Notes under the pieces: model-generated
The model's input: the letters and a program-made list of their open reading frames with translations, nothing else
What the model was told of the DNA's origin: nothing
Database searches by the model: none
Position numbers and translations under genes: made by a program
In this document: positions 15,701-23,342 of the stretch, one piece after another
Layout: every line of letters begins with the position of its first letter
How positions within the stretch are numbered: position 1 is the stretch's first letter
Source of the DNA: Prevotella sp. UBA4268
GTDB lineage: Bacteria > Bacteroidota > Bacteroidia > Bacteroidales > Bacteroidaceae
Assembly (NCBI GenBank): GCA_002395135.1
Contig: DGWC01000022.1
Location: 10,761-42,596, forward strand
Length of the DNA stretch: 31,836 bases
Reading direction: 5' to 3'

Positions 15701-15983
15701 CACGAACATCAACTGGCAGTTCTCTGACCTCTATGTACATGATGCCGACTTCCTTCGCATCAGCAACGTAACACTGGGTTACGATCTGGCCCGCATCTGG
15801 AAGAACAAATACTGCAAGCAGTTGCGCATATATGTTCAGGCACAGAATCTCTTTACTTTCACCAAATACAAGGGAATGGATCCAGAAATTGGATATGGTA
15901 CCGACGGTTGGGTGTCAGGTGTCGACGTGGGCTATTATCCCCGTCCAAGAACGTTCCTGGTAGGTGCTAACATTAAATTCTAA
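12747..15983 (+). CDS. susC: SusC-family TonB-dependent outer-membrane transporter
   Basis: This 1078-residue SusC/RagA-type transporter imports oligosaccharides through the outer membrane using TonB energy. After an N-terminal signal segment (about 1-37) there is a carboxypeptidase-regulatory-like domain at 40-112 (VTGKVISATDGEGLIGATV ... VSYVGF). A TonB-box-like VVVIGYGT follows at 120-127, then a plug domain with NPLQAMQGQTPGV and LYLIDGI at 152-200 and DVLKDAASAAIYG at 215-227. The rest is the 22-strand barrel, ending in ...FLVGANIKF with the terminal aromatic residue needed for outer-membrane insertion. Length is typical. susD follows after 17 nt. It is the first gene of the operon that runs to the terminator at 23065. 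Confidence 0.95.
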   Translation: MRKSFLKLCRNNVFCKVAVIAFMLFPAMNLMQAGDLLAKVVTGKVISATDGEGLIGATVQVEGTSIGTVTDFDGNFSINANEGQTLVVSYVGFVTQKTKVAGADEYTIRLQEDATSLEDVVVIGYGTLKKKLVTGATVQVKGENIAKLNTTNPLQAMQGQTPGVNISSTSGQPGSGMKVQIRGLGTVGNSSPLYLIDGIGGDISTLNPADIESIDVLKDAASAAIYGAQAANGVVLITTKSGKEGRSEISFDSYYGWQNAARKAPMLNSSEYMTIMNEQQINSGNQPYDFTTMKSIYDPNGKLYDTDWVDQMFKNGANVQSYNLGITGGNKTSTYALSLGYMDQEGIVGGKDVSNYERYNFRINSEHKVIENIVKIGEQVSFIYTKSTGIGVGNQYNNTLRGAFATSPLAPVYATSIYDGSIDQAGDAAKDFNGFYGSPYNATDFSDWYAYDGNPYGNMMTNTNNLSKNATFSGNVYAELTPMKGLKFRTVFGAVYGTSNYRGFGRLYHFSPYSYNDTRTTASQNMNHGLTMTWTNTVQYDWNVNDHAFNALVGMESSRYEGTYVGAGNGSLKEGFDDWAHAYVSNGTSSTSADGLSASGSPNDETRTVSYFGRLGWNWKETYMVNATLRADGSSKFASGKRFGYFPSVSAGWTISNEPFMKSVESWLDFLKLRASWGQVGNQNISNYQYLAPIKTTNTHYLFGTTGYDDAASAAALGRNWGAFPSRVANPDVTWETSEQLNVGLDARMIGGHLNVNLDYYIKTTKDWLVAAPILATVGTGAPYINGGDVKNKGFEFNLTWNDNIGNDFQYNIGVNGAFNKNKVGRIPTEDGIIHGSTNQLYDNAPEFYRAENGHAIGYFWGYKTAGIFQNEQEINEWISNGNGVLQGASVKPGDVKYYDINHDGQINDADKVDLGNGVPDFTLGFNLGFDYKGLDFSLQANGAFGQQIVQTYRNHANAQANYTTEILNRWTGEGTSNLIPRVTTTNINWQFSDLYVHDADFLRISNVTLGYDLARIWKNKYCKQLRIYVQAQNLFTFTKYKGMDPEIGYGTDGWVSGVDVGYYPRPRTFLVGANIKF

Positions 15984-16000
15984 ATCAAGGAGGAATCAAT

Positions 16001-17641
16001 ATGAAACAGATAAGAACAAGTATTGCTGCTGTAGGACTGCTTGCCATGATGATGACATCGTGTAGCGACAGTTTTCTCGATACGGCATCCAAGACAGAAT
16101 CCAATACCGAGAGTTTCTACAAGACGCAGAACGATGCCAACCGCGCCTTGATTGGCTGTTATGACGGATGGCGCCAGACCTCTTCCAATCCCGGATATGG
16201 CTTCTACGTGGCATCTGAGGTGATGGGTGCAGAGTGTTTCGGCGCAACGGGTAATACCGACGGCCGTGGCTATCAGGTTACCGACCGCTTCGACATCAGC
16301 CAGTCATCGTCAGACCTGAATCTCTACGAGGCTGACTGGGCTCGCTATTATGAGGCTATCTACCGCTGTAACGAACTCATCAAGTATGAAGAGCAGATCA
16401 ACTGGACAGATGAAACCGTTCATGCCACCTATATGGGTGAGTGTCATGCCCTGCGTGCCATCCTCTATTTCGATTTGGTACGTTGGTTCGGTAACATCCC
16501 GCTGCTCACCGTGGCCACTCAGGATAATGTACCGCAGGCTGACCCAGCAGAGGTTTATCAGGTCATCTTCAGCGATCTGCAGTATGCCATCGACCATATC
16601 CCTGCCAATGCCTATCCCAAGGCTGATGCCGAAAACAACGACGGACGCATCACCAAGTATGCCGCCGAGGCACTCTACGCGCGCGCATACCTATATTATA
16701 ATGGCTACTATGGAAAGGACATTGAGGGCGTGACTCGTGAAAAGGCTCTTGCTTGCTGCGAAGACATCATCAAGAGCGGCGAGTATGCACTGGTTCCCGA
16801 ATATAAGAATCTCTGGCCAGCCGCCTCTGCCGGCATTGCCGAGAAGGGCGATGCCACCACATTGCTCGGCACCTATGCTGGCGACGGCAATGCCGAGACC
16901 GTTCTCTCCATGAAGTTTACCAACACCCAGGACTACAACGGCAATGCTGACTCCAATCGCTGGCAGGTAATGGTGGGCATGCGCTCGCTCAATGCCGCTC
17001 CTTATGGCAAGGGATGGGGCGCCATGACGGTGAACCCCCTGTTTGTCAACTCCTACGAGGCAGGCGACCTGCGCCGTGAAGCCTCCGTCATTGATATTGT
17101 CAACGAAGGAGTTGCCTCTGTTGATGGCTTCGATGCCAGTTATTCCGACTGGCGTGAATACACAGGCTATTGCGTCAAGAAATATTCGCCACTCTGCTTT
17201 GCCGATGGCACCAGTGCCTCCAAGATCGACGGCAGCGGCGATTTCCAGACACAGAACCATCAAGACTGGGTCATCATACGCTATGCTGACGTGCTCCTGA
17301 TGGCTGCCGAGTTGGGCAGCAGCAGTGCTCAGGCCTATCTCGACCAGGTGCGCAGCCGTGCTGGATTGCAGTCGGTAGCAGCCACCAAGGCCAACATTAT
17401 GAAAGAGCGCAAGTACGAGTTTGCCTTTGAGGCCATCAACTATTGGGATTTGCTGCGCCAGGGTGTTGACTATGCTGCCAGCCAGATAGCCACCAACGGC
17501 ATCCATGTGATGTCGGGCGGTATCGACGATATCGTTGTCATCTCTGCCCAGAACATTATCAGCAAGCAGGGACTCTCACAGATACCCCAGAATCAGATCA
17601 CCCTTTCCAACGGCGTGCTTAAGCAGAATGCCGGTTGGTGA
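16001..17641 (+). CDS. susD: SusD-family glycan-binding lipoprotein
   Basis: This 546-residue SusD/RagB lipoprotein forms the lid of the SusC transporter. The signal peptide ends at a lipobox with Cys21 (MMMTSC), followed by SDSFLD, a common SusD start. The N-terminal half carries the helical TPR-like scaffold, including YRCNELIKYEEQ and ECHALRAILYFDLVRWFG, the latter typical of the family. The C-terminal part has RSRAGL and KERKYEFAFEAINYWDLLRQG. Glycan-binding residues cannot be assigned by eye. It lies 17 nt behind susC and 47 nt before the next lipoprotein gene. Confidence 0.95.
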   Translation: MKQIRTSIAAVGLLAMMMTSCSDSFLDTASKTESNTESFYKTQNDANRALIGCYDGWRQTSSNPGYGFYVASEVMGAECFGATGNTDGRGYQVTDRFDISQSSSDLNLYEADWARYYEAIYRCNELIKYEEQINWTDETVHATYMGECHALRAILYFDLVRWFGNIPLLTVATQDNVPQADPAEVYQVIFSDLQYAIDHIPANAYPKADAENNDGRITKYAAEALYARAYLYYNGYYGKDIEGVTREKALACCEDIIKSGEYALVPEYKNLWPAASAGIAEKGDATTLLGTYAGDGNAETVLSMKFTNTQDYNGNADSNRWQVMVGMRSLNAAPYGKGWGAMTVNPLFVNSYEAGDLRREASVIDIVNEGVASVDGFDASYSDWREYTGYCVKKYSPLCFADGTSASKIDGSGDFQTQNHQDWVIIRYADVLLMAAELGSSSAQAYLDQVRSRAGLQSVAATKANIMKERKYEFAFEAINYWDLLRQGVDYAASQIATNGIHVMSGGIDDIVVISAQNIISKQGLSQIPQNQITLSNGVLKQNAGW

Positions 17642-17688
17642 TTCTGATTGTCAGTTCAAAGAAAACAAGTATAAAGAACAAGAGAATC

Positions 17689-19554
17689 ATGAAATTAAGA
17701 AATCTTATATATACAGTTCTGGCAGGCCTCACCGTCATGATGGCGGCCTGTTCTCCAGAGAGCGACAGTCTGGGTGCCGTTGATTTGACCGCTGCCCAAC
17801 TGGCCGAAGGCGCTGGCTTCACGGTCGAAGTCGACCAGAATACCAACCAGGTCGTATTTAAGAGCCTTCTCCCAAGCAATTATTCTGTTTATTGGGAGTA
17901 TGGACCCAAGCCCGCTGATGGTGCCGACCGCAGTATCTCAGGCACCAGCAACAACAGTGTCTATCAGGTAGGCATCGCCTTCGACGGCGAGTACTATGTG
18001 CGCATGGCCGCGCAGACTCGTGGAGGTATCGTCTTTAGTGAGCCGGCCACCTTCCGAATCAATGAGATGAATCCTCAGTTGCTGTCCGATCCGCTATGGA
18101 CGCTGCTGTCGGGTGGCATTGGCAAGTCCAAGACATGGGTCCTCGACATCGATGCTGAGGGTAATGCCATTAAGTTCGGCGGTCCCAAGTGGTTCTATAC
18201 GGCCGGTCAGTCATGGGATAGTTTCCACAATGCAAAGGGCGAGAACTATATCGACTCCAAGTCGTGGGATGCCACAACGGCCATCGACCCCACCTATTCT
18301 GGTGAGTGGTACTGGGCTGCCGACTGGGCAGGAAACGGCTGGATATGCGGTGCTGCCGACTATGGCGAGATGACTTTCGACCTGATTGGCGGAGCCAATG
18401 TCAACGTCAACGGAACCCAAGGTGCCTATAACCTGGATGTAGACACGCATATCCTTTCGTTTACGGGAACTATTCCTCTGAGTTGTGGCGTTGAGAGCAA
18501 TATCGCAGCGCAGTGTCCGGCTGGCAATTACAAGGTGATCTATCTCACCGAGAATGCCATGCAGATACTCTTCGACGGTGATTCGGAAACCCCGTTCACC
18601 ATGAACTATGTGTCTAAGGAATATAAGGACAACTATGTGCCGCCAGTGGTGACAACCATCACGCTGCCCGACGACTGGAAGGATTACATCCAGCCCAAGA
18701 ATCAGAACGTCACCACTTATAAGTTTGACGAAGACGAGCCTTTCGGATGGTTCACACTGGCAGGTGAGCAAATTGCCGGCCGCGGTAGTTTTGCTGCCCA
18801 TGGAGACCTTGGCGAGGTTTCATTGGAACTGAACGGCAAGACACAAACCTATAAGATGACAGACCTGTCTGGCAATGAGCACGGAGGCTCTTATTCTATC
18901 TCTGACGGTGGACTGTTCACCTTTACTGGGCTACCATCGTTCCCTGTTTCTACCAATACGGATATCCGCTTTGCCTCGGCCACCAACCAATTGCAGATTA
19001 TTGCCTATGAGATTGACGACTATTCTGGCGACATCTCCGACCTGTGGTTAGGTTCCCGTCAGTATGATGCGCAAGGCCATGCTTACGAATATCTGGCCTA
19101 CCACATGAAGAAGCAGACGGCTGGTGCTCAGGTGGAGCGACTGAAGTCAAACCTCAACTACAGCGATTCGGGCTGGACATTCACCAACAGCGAGGATGTC
19201 TACATCACGGGCGACGGCGACTACACCTATACACTCTATCCCAACAGTGCCAACACGCAGGATCCCTATCTGATGTATCTGGATGTGTACAAACTCCTGA
19301 AGAACCATCCCAATGCCGACATCATTCTGAAGAGCATCAAGGTGGACGGCACCGAGATTCTTGGTTCAGAAGATGGCATGGATGATGCCACCATCTCTCG
19401 CGGTGTGGGCGATGATGCCACCACAGGCCGCCGCTATATCCTCAATCCCTGGAACGAGGAGTCGGCTACCCATACCCATCTGTTCAAGTTCTCAACAACA
19501 ATCGAGGTCACCATATCTGTCAAGTTCGATACAGGTGATGTGGTTCTCCAATAA
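17689..19554 (+). CDS. SusE-like surface glycan-binding lipoprotein
   Basis: This 621-residue lipoprotein starts at ATG 17689, which gives a proper signal peptide with Cys21 (TVMMAAC); the frame is open from 17635 but that extension would spoil the signal. An Ig/PKD-like domain at about 33-125 (SNYSVYWEYGPKP ... YYVRMAAQTRGG) is followed by a Trp-rich central region at about 135-330 (WYWAADWAGNGWICG). A C-terminal module at about 490-621 contains VYITGDGDYTYTLYP and a later SIKVDGTEIL. This last module resembles the two modules at the end of the next lipoprotein, so it is probably a carbohydrate-binding domain. As in other loci, the protein should sit on the cell surface and hold polysaccharide for the GH5 enzyme and the SusCD transporter. 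I do not recognise a closer named homologue. Confidence 0.82.
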   Translation: MKLRNLIYTVLAGLTVMMAACSPESDSLGAVDLTAAQLAEGAGFTVEVDQNTNQVVFKSLLPSNYSVYWEYGPKPADGADRSISGTSNNSVYQVGIAFDGEYYVRMAAQTRGGIVFSEPATFRINEMNPQLLSDPLWTLLSGGIGKSKTWVLDIDAEGNAIKFGGPKWFYTAGQSWDSFHNAKGENYIDSKSWDATTAIDPTYSGEWYWAADWAGNGWICGAADYGEMTFDLIGGANVNVNGTQGAYNLDVDTHILSFTGTIPLSCGVESNIAAQCPAGNYKVIYLTENAMQILFDGDSETPFTMNYVSKEYKDNYVPPVVTTITLPDDWKDYIQPKNQNVTTYKFDEDEPFGWFTLAGEQIAGRGSFAAHGDLGEVSLELNGKTQTYKMTDLSGNEHGGSYSISDGGLFTFTGLPSFPVSTNTDIRFASATNQLQIIAYEIDDYSGDISDLWLGSRQYDAQGHAYEYLAYHMKKQTAGAQVERLKSNLNYSDSGWTFTNSEDVYITGDGDYTYTLYPNSANTQDPYLMYLDVYKLLKNHPNADIILKSIKVDGTEILGSEDGMDDATISRGVGDDATTGRRYILNPWNEESATHTHLFKFSTTIEVTISVKFDTGDVVLQ

Positions 19555-19575
19555 TCAATAAAAACGGAAATAACA

Positions 19576-21684
19576 ATGAAACATAAGATTTTATCAGGCA
19601 TGATGCTGCTGGCCGCTGTTTTTACCGCAGCCTGCAGCAGCGACGACGACTATGCCGCCAGCAGTAGCGCCGTTGTCACATCCATCACCACGGGCGAGGC
19701 TTCGGTGAGTGCCATCTCGGCCACCGCCTATGGCACTGTGCAGGACCTGTCATCACTGAACGCAAGCACCTATCAGGTAGGCACCGTGTTCAGTACCGCC
19801 GCAGATCCCACCAACGGTGGCACACGCCAGTTGGGCACCATCGACGAACAAGGCAACGTAACGTCGGTAATCAACGGACTGAAAGAGGGTACCACCTATT
19901 ATTATGCCACCTTTGTCACCCTGCAGGGGAAAGTCACCAAGTATGGCGACGTGAAGTCTTTCATCGCCACTGATGCTGACGTGGCCACCGCCGATGCCAC
20001 AGGCATTTCAGCCTGTAAGGCAACGCTCAACGGACAGGCTTCTGGCATCAGCGACATCCTTGGCTCCACATCCGTAGGTTTCAAGTATGCCACTACCGAA
20101 GAGGGTGTGGCCAACGGATCCGACCTGTCACTGGAAGAGTCGGCTGCCACCTTCTCTGCCGTTGCCCAGGGCTTACTTCCAGAGACCACATATTATTATG
20201 CCGCTTATTCGCAGGTGGGCGATGGTTTCATCCTCGGCAACATCCAGCACTTCACCACCGCATCGCAGGAGATGGAATATGTGGATTTGGGCTTGAGCGT
20301 GCTGTGGGCTAAATGCAATATCGGAGCCGAAGAAGAGACTGAGGCAGGACTCACTGTAGGCTTTGGCGACCAGTCGTTCAGTAACCGCTCCACCAGCGTC
20401 AACGACTACACCCCATGGAGCATCACCGCCACCGACGAGGATTTCATCTACAACCTCCATATCGACGGCGGTAGCCCCATGAAGAGTTATATTCCTTCTG
20501 CTGCTCAGGTGGAGGAACTCATTGCCAAGACCACGCAGACGGCAGAAGAAGTGAATGGCGTGAAGGGTATCCGTTTCACTGCATCCAACGGTAACAGCAT
20601 CTTCCTTCCTCTTACCACTTATCGCAATGGTAGCGAGGTGACGGCTGATGGCAACGGTTATTACTGGACCAGCACCGTAAGCGATGTAAACGAGGCCTAC
20701 GGTAAGTCGCTCAAACTCAGTGGCAGTGCCTCGGTTGAACTGTCGAGTCTTGCCTATGGCTTGAGTCTGCGCTCTGTGCGTCCCTATGCCGTTATCACCC
20801 CCGAACCGGGCAAACTGCTTGTTGGTGATCTGGAAAACAACGGCCGCATCCGTCTTGAGATTTACAATGAGTATGGAGCCACCTCTGGCAACAGTGGCAT
20901 CAGTCCCAGTTCCATCAAGTTCAACAACAACATGGTGGTTACCTTTACCATCACCGGCATCAACGACAATATGAAGGAAGGTGCTGCCGCATACCATGTT
21001 GCCGGACTGGAGTATTCTGACCCCACATGGGGTGTGGGCTACTGGTCGGCCCTTGAGATGGGTAAGTATGAGGCTGCCATCACGGGCGACGGAACTTACA
21101 GTGTGTGGATGGAAACAGAGACTGCTGCCAACGGAGCCATTGTTTTCTGTATTGATATCAAGGATTTGGCAGCCGATGCCATTGATGCCTCCAAGATCAA
21201 GGCAGAGATTGTCAGCATCAAACTCGATGCCGATGTCAGTCAGGCGGTTGATGCCCGTCCGGTCGGTTTCCAGAACAAAGACGGAAAAGACATAGATGGT
21301 CGTATAGAGATATATAATGAGTATGGCAATGGTGGTGCTGCGGCACCCGGATGCTACAATGAAATGTCGTTCAGCGGACTCTGTCTGGTTGACTTCACCA
21401 TCAAGGGCATCGACAACAATCTGGTTAGTGGAGCAGCAGGAAACTATAAAACCGAACTATCCTTTGCCGATGCCAGTTGGGATCCCAGTTATTGGGGTGG
21501 TGCGCCCTATGGCGCTGCCAATGTGACGGGCGACGGCAGTTATCAGGTTTATGCTTATCTGCCTGGCCTGTGTGAGGGAGCCGTCGTTTGGACCATCGAA
21601 CTTTATGGTTTGTGGCAGGATTTGGTGGATCCTTCCAAGGTAGAGGTGACAGTAAACAGCATCACAATACCAGGTAAGCAATGA
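19576..21684 (+). CDS. Surface glycan-binding lipoprotein with duplicated C-terminal module
   Basis: This 702-residue lipoprotein has Cys20 in the lipobox (VFTAAC) followed by an acidic SSDDDY stretch, as in surface-exposed lipoproteins. Two Fn3-like domains lie at about 30-130 and 135-230, both with TYYYA.. strands. A segment beginning EYVDLGLSVLWAKCNIG at about 234-405 is of the FISUMP/major-paralogous type seen in Bacteroidota. Two tandem modules at about 412-545 and 572-702 begin GRIRLEIYNEYG and GRIEIYNEYG and contain ITGDGTYSV and VTGDGSYQV. They are clear duplicates and likely carbohydrate-binding. The gene ends in an ATGA overlap with the GH5 start, so the two are translationally coupled. 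Confidence 0.82.
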   Translation: MKHKILSGMMLLAAVFTAACSSDDDYAASSSAVVTSITTGEASVSAISATAYGTVQDLSSLNASTYQVGTVFSTAADPTNGGTRQLGTIDEQGNVTSVINGLKEGTTYYYATFVTLQGKVTKYGDVKSFIATDADVATADATGISACKATLNGQASGISDILGSTSVGFKYATTEEGVANGSDLSLEESAATFSAVAQGLLPETTYYYAAYSQVGDGFILGNIQHFTTASQEMEYVDLGLSVLWAKCNIGAEEETEAGLTVGFGDQSFSNRSTSVNDYTPWSITATDEDFIYNLHIDGGSPMKSYIPSAAQVEELIAKTTQTAEEVNGVKGIRFTASNGNSIFLPLTTYRNGSEVTADGNGYYWTSTVSDVNEAYGKSLKLSGSASVELSSLAYGLSLRSVRPYAVITPEPGKLLVGDLENNGRIRLEIYNEYGATSGNSGISPSSIKFNNNMVVTFTITGINDNMKEGAAAYHVAGLEYSDPTWGVGYWSALEMGKYEAAITGDGTYSVWMETETAANGAIVFCIDIKDLAADAIDASKIKAEIVSIKLDADVSQAVDARPVGFQNKDGKDIDGRIEIYNEYGNGGAAAPGCYNEMSFSGLCLVDFTIKGIDNNLVSGAAGNYKTELSFADASWDPSYWGGAPYGAANVTGDGSYQVYAYLPGLCEGAVVWTIELYGLWQDLVDPSKVEVTVNSITIPGKQ

Positions 21685-23048
21685 TCAGTCTGAGAAACCT
21701 ATTTGTGAGTCTGGCGGTGCTTTCGGGCACTGCCAGTTACTCACAATCACATCTGCCCGATGCCTCAACCATCGCATCCAAGATGTATCCGGGATGGAAC
21801 TTAGGCAACACCATGGAAGCCAACAACGGTGGACAGGTATTTACCAACAATATCGGCCTGGCAGGTGAGACGCAGTGGCAATCCACGAAGACCACGCAGG
21901 AAGTGATAAACTACGTGAAAGAGCAGGGCTTCAAGTCGGTTCGCATTCCCTGCAATTGGGTATGCGGTCATATCAGCAATGCCGCTGATTATACGATAGA
22001 TACCAATTGGATCAACCGAGTGAAAGAAGTGGTCGATTACTGCATCAACGACGGACTCTATGTATTGCTCAACGACCACTATGATGGGGGATGGGTTGAG
22101 ACGAGTTTCACCGATACCAGCAATGCCACTATAGAGAACAATTGTGCTGTCATGAAGTCTATCTGGACGCAGATTGCCAATGCTTTCAAGGATTACGATG
22201 AGCACCTTCTGTTCGGAGGATTAAATGAACCAAACTGCGACAATCAGGACAAGACGGATGCGTTGGTCAGATACGAGCAGGCCTTCATCGATGCTGTGAG
22301 AGCAACGGGTGGAAACAATGCCACACGTACGCTGGTGGTGCAGGGACCTTCTACTGATATCGACAACACGAACAAGTATTACACATCTTTGCCTACTGAT
22401 CCCGCTGACGGTCGTCTCATGGTGGAGGTGCATTTCTATTCTCCGTGGCAATTCTCGGGACTTGAAGAAGATGCTGATTGGGGGAAAATGTGGTTCTTCT
22501 GGGGTGCTGCCAATCACGTGTCGGGTGGCACTTGGTCTACGCGCAACTCTACCTCCAACTATGAGGAGAGTTTCGTGAAGAGTCAGTTCCAGAAAATGAA
22601 AGCACAGTTTGTCGATAAAGGAATCCCTGTAATTCTCGGTGAGTATGGGTGCCAATGGCGCAATGTGGGTAATTCCTCAGCCCAGAAAAAACATGATGCC
22701 AGTGTGAAACTATTCCACAAAACCGTGAATCATTATGCAATTGAGAATGGGCTGATTCCTTTTGTCTGGGATATTAATGTCCAAAACCAGAACGGTACCA
22801 AGGGTATCATGAGCGTGATCAACAGAGGTGCCAAGAGCATCTATTGTACGCCTGCCATGGAAGGTATTACTGAAGGTGTCAATGCTGCATCAAAGTGGGG
22901 AGGTCCAACGTCTGGAATTGTGAAGATCCCTTTTGAGCAGAGGGCAGCATCAGGGAATGCCCTTATCTATAATCTGTCTGGACAGCGCGTACACTCAGAT
23001 ACCAAGGGTGTTGTGATTGTTGCCGGAAAGAAATATGTGCAAAAATAA
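21681..23048 (+). CDS. GH5 endo-glucanase/xyloglucanase
   Basis: This 455-residue enzyme is a glycoside hydrolase family 5 TIM barrel that cuts beta-1,4-glucan backbones. A type I signal peptide ends near residue 21. PGWNLGNTME at 37-46, SVRIPCNW, NDHYDGGWVE and VEVHFYSPW are typical family segments. The acid/base is Glu183 in GLNEPN and the nucleophile is Glu321 in ILGEYGC. The pattern looks like subfamily 4, which contains the Bacteroides xyloglucanases, but I cannot prove the subfamily by eye. After the barrel, residues about 420-455 form a small tail (IYNLSGQRV ... GKKYVQK) that resembles Bacteroidota C-terminal sorting tails. It starts inside the stop codon of the preceding lipoprotein gene and ends the operon at a strong terminator. 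Confidence 0.9.
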   Translation: MISLRNLFVSLAVLSGTASYSQSHLPDASTIASKMYPGWNLGNTMEANNGGQVFTNNIGLAGETQWQSTKTTQEVINYVKEQGFKSVRIPCNWVCGHISNAADYTIDTNWINRVKEVVDYCINDGLYVLLNDHYDGGWVETSFTDTSNATIENNCAVMKSIWTQIANAFKDYDEHLLFGGLNEPNCDNQDKTDALVRYEQAFIDAVRATGGNNATRTLVVQGPSTDIDNTNKYYTSLPTDPADGRLMVEVHFYSPWQFSGLEEDADWGKMWFFWGAANHVSGGTWSTRNSTSNYEESFVKSQFQKMKAQFVDKGIPVILGEYGCQWRNVGNSSAQKKHDASVKLFHKTVNHYAIENGLIPFVWDINVQNQNGTKGIMSVINRGAKSIYCTPAMEGITEGVNAASKWGGPTSGIVKIPFEQRAASGNALIYNLSGQRVHSDTKGVVIVAGKKYVQK

Positions 23049-23064
23049 GGATTGGCTATTATGA

Positions 23065-23091
23065 CGGGGTGGTTTTCCACCCCGTTTTTTT
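23065..23091 (+). terminator. Rho-independent terminator after GH5
   Basis: CGGGGTGG (23065-23072), loop TTTT, CCACCCCG (23077-23084) and then seven T form a perfect intrinsic terminator 17 nt behind the GH5 stop. It ends the susC operon. Confidence 0.95.
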
Positions 23092-23247
23092 ATTCATTTT
23101 GTTCTCATTCATCATGACACGGCATGTTATGTCGATGTCATCTAAGAAAAGAATCAGGCAAGGCTGGTTGATTCTTAAGTATTATATTGAAAACACGTCA
23201 AAGTGTATTTTTTTATATGAAAACGATGAGTTGACGATTATTTTTAT

Positions 23248-23255
23248 TATTTTTG
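23248..23255 (+). promoter_or_regulatory. -7 element for the HTCS gene
   Basis: TATTTTTG fits TAnnTTTG in an AT-rich stretch downstream of the terminator. A start near 23262 gives about 80 nt of leader before ATG 23343. The -33 box is unclear. Confidence 0.5.
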
Positions 23256-23342
23256 CACCATTAATAACATGTTGCCAGCAAGATTTGAATGGCAGGAGTT
23301 ATCGTCAACACTAACTTGAAACAATCAAAACATATCCATTGC

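Noticed and set aside
16691..17506. 271-residue minus-strand frame inside susD
   Set aside because: Antisense shadow of a well-conserved susD; no start-region signals or known domain.
20173..20997. 274-residue minus-strand frame inside the second lipoprotein gene
   Set aside because: Antisense shadow; the plus-strand frame has a lipobox, internal duplications and operon coupling.
19000..21680. CRISPR-like or long DNA repeats in the lipoprotein genes
   Set aside because: The similarity is at protein level between diverged modules; DNA repeats are not regular and no spacer pattern exists.
23114..23141. ATGACA/TGTCAT inverted repeat upstream of the HTCS gene
   Set aside because: Arms of only 6 bp with a 16-bp gap and no second copy at another promoter; too weak to call an operator.
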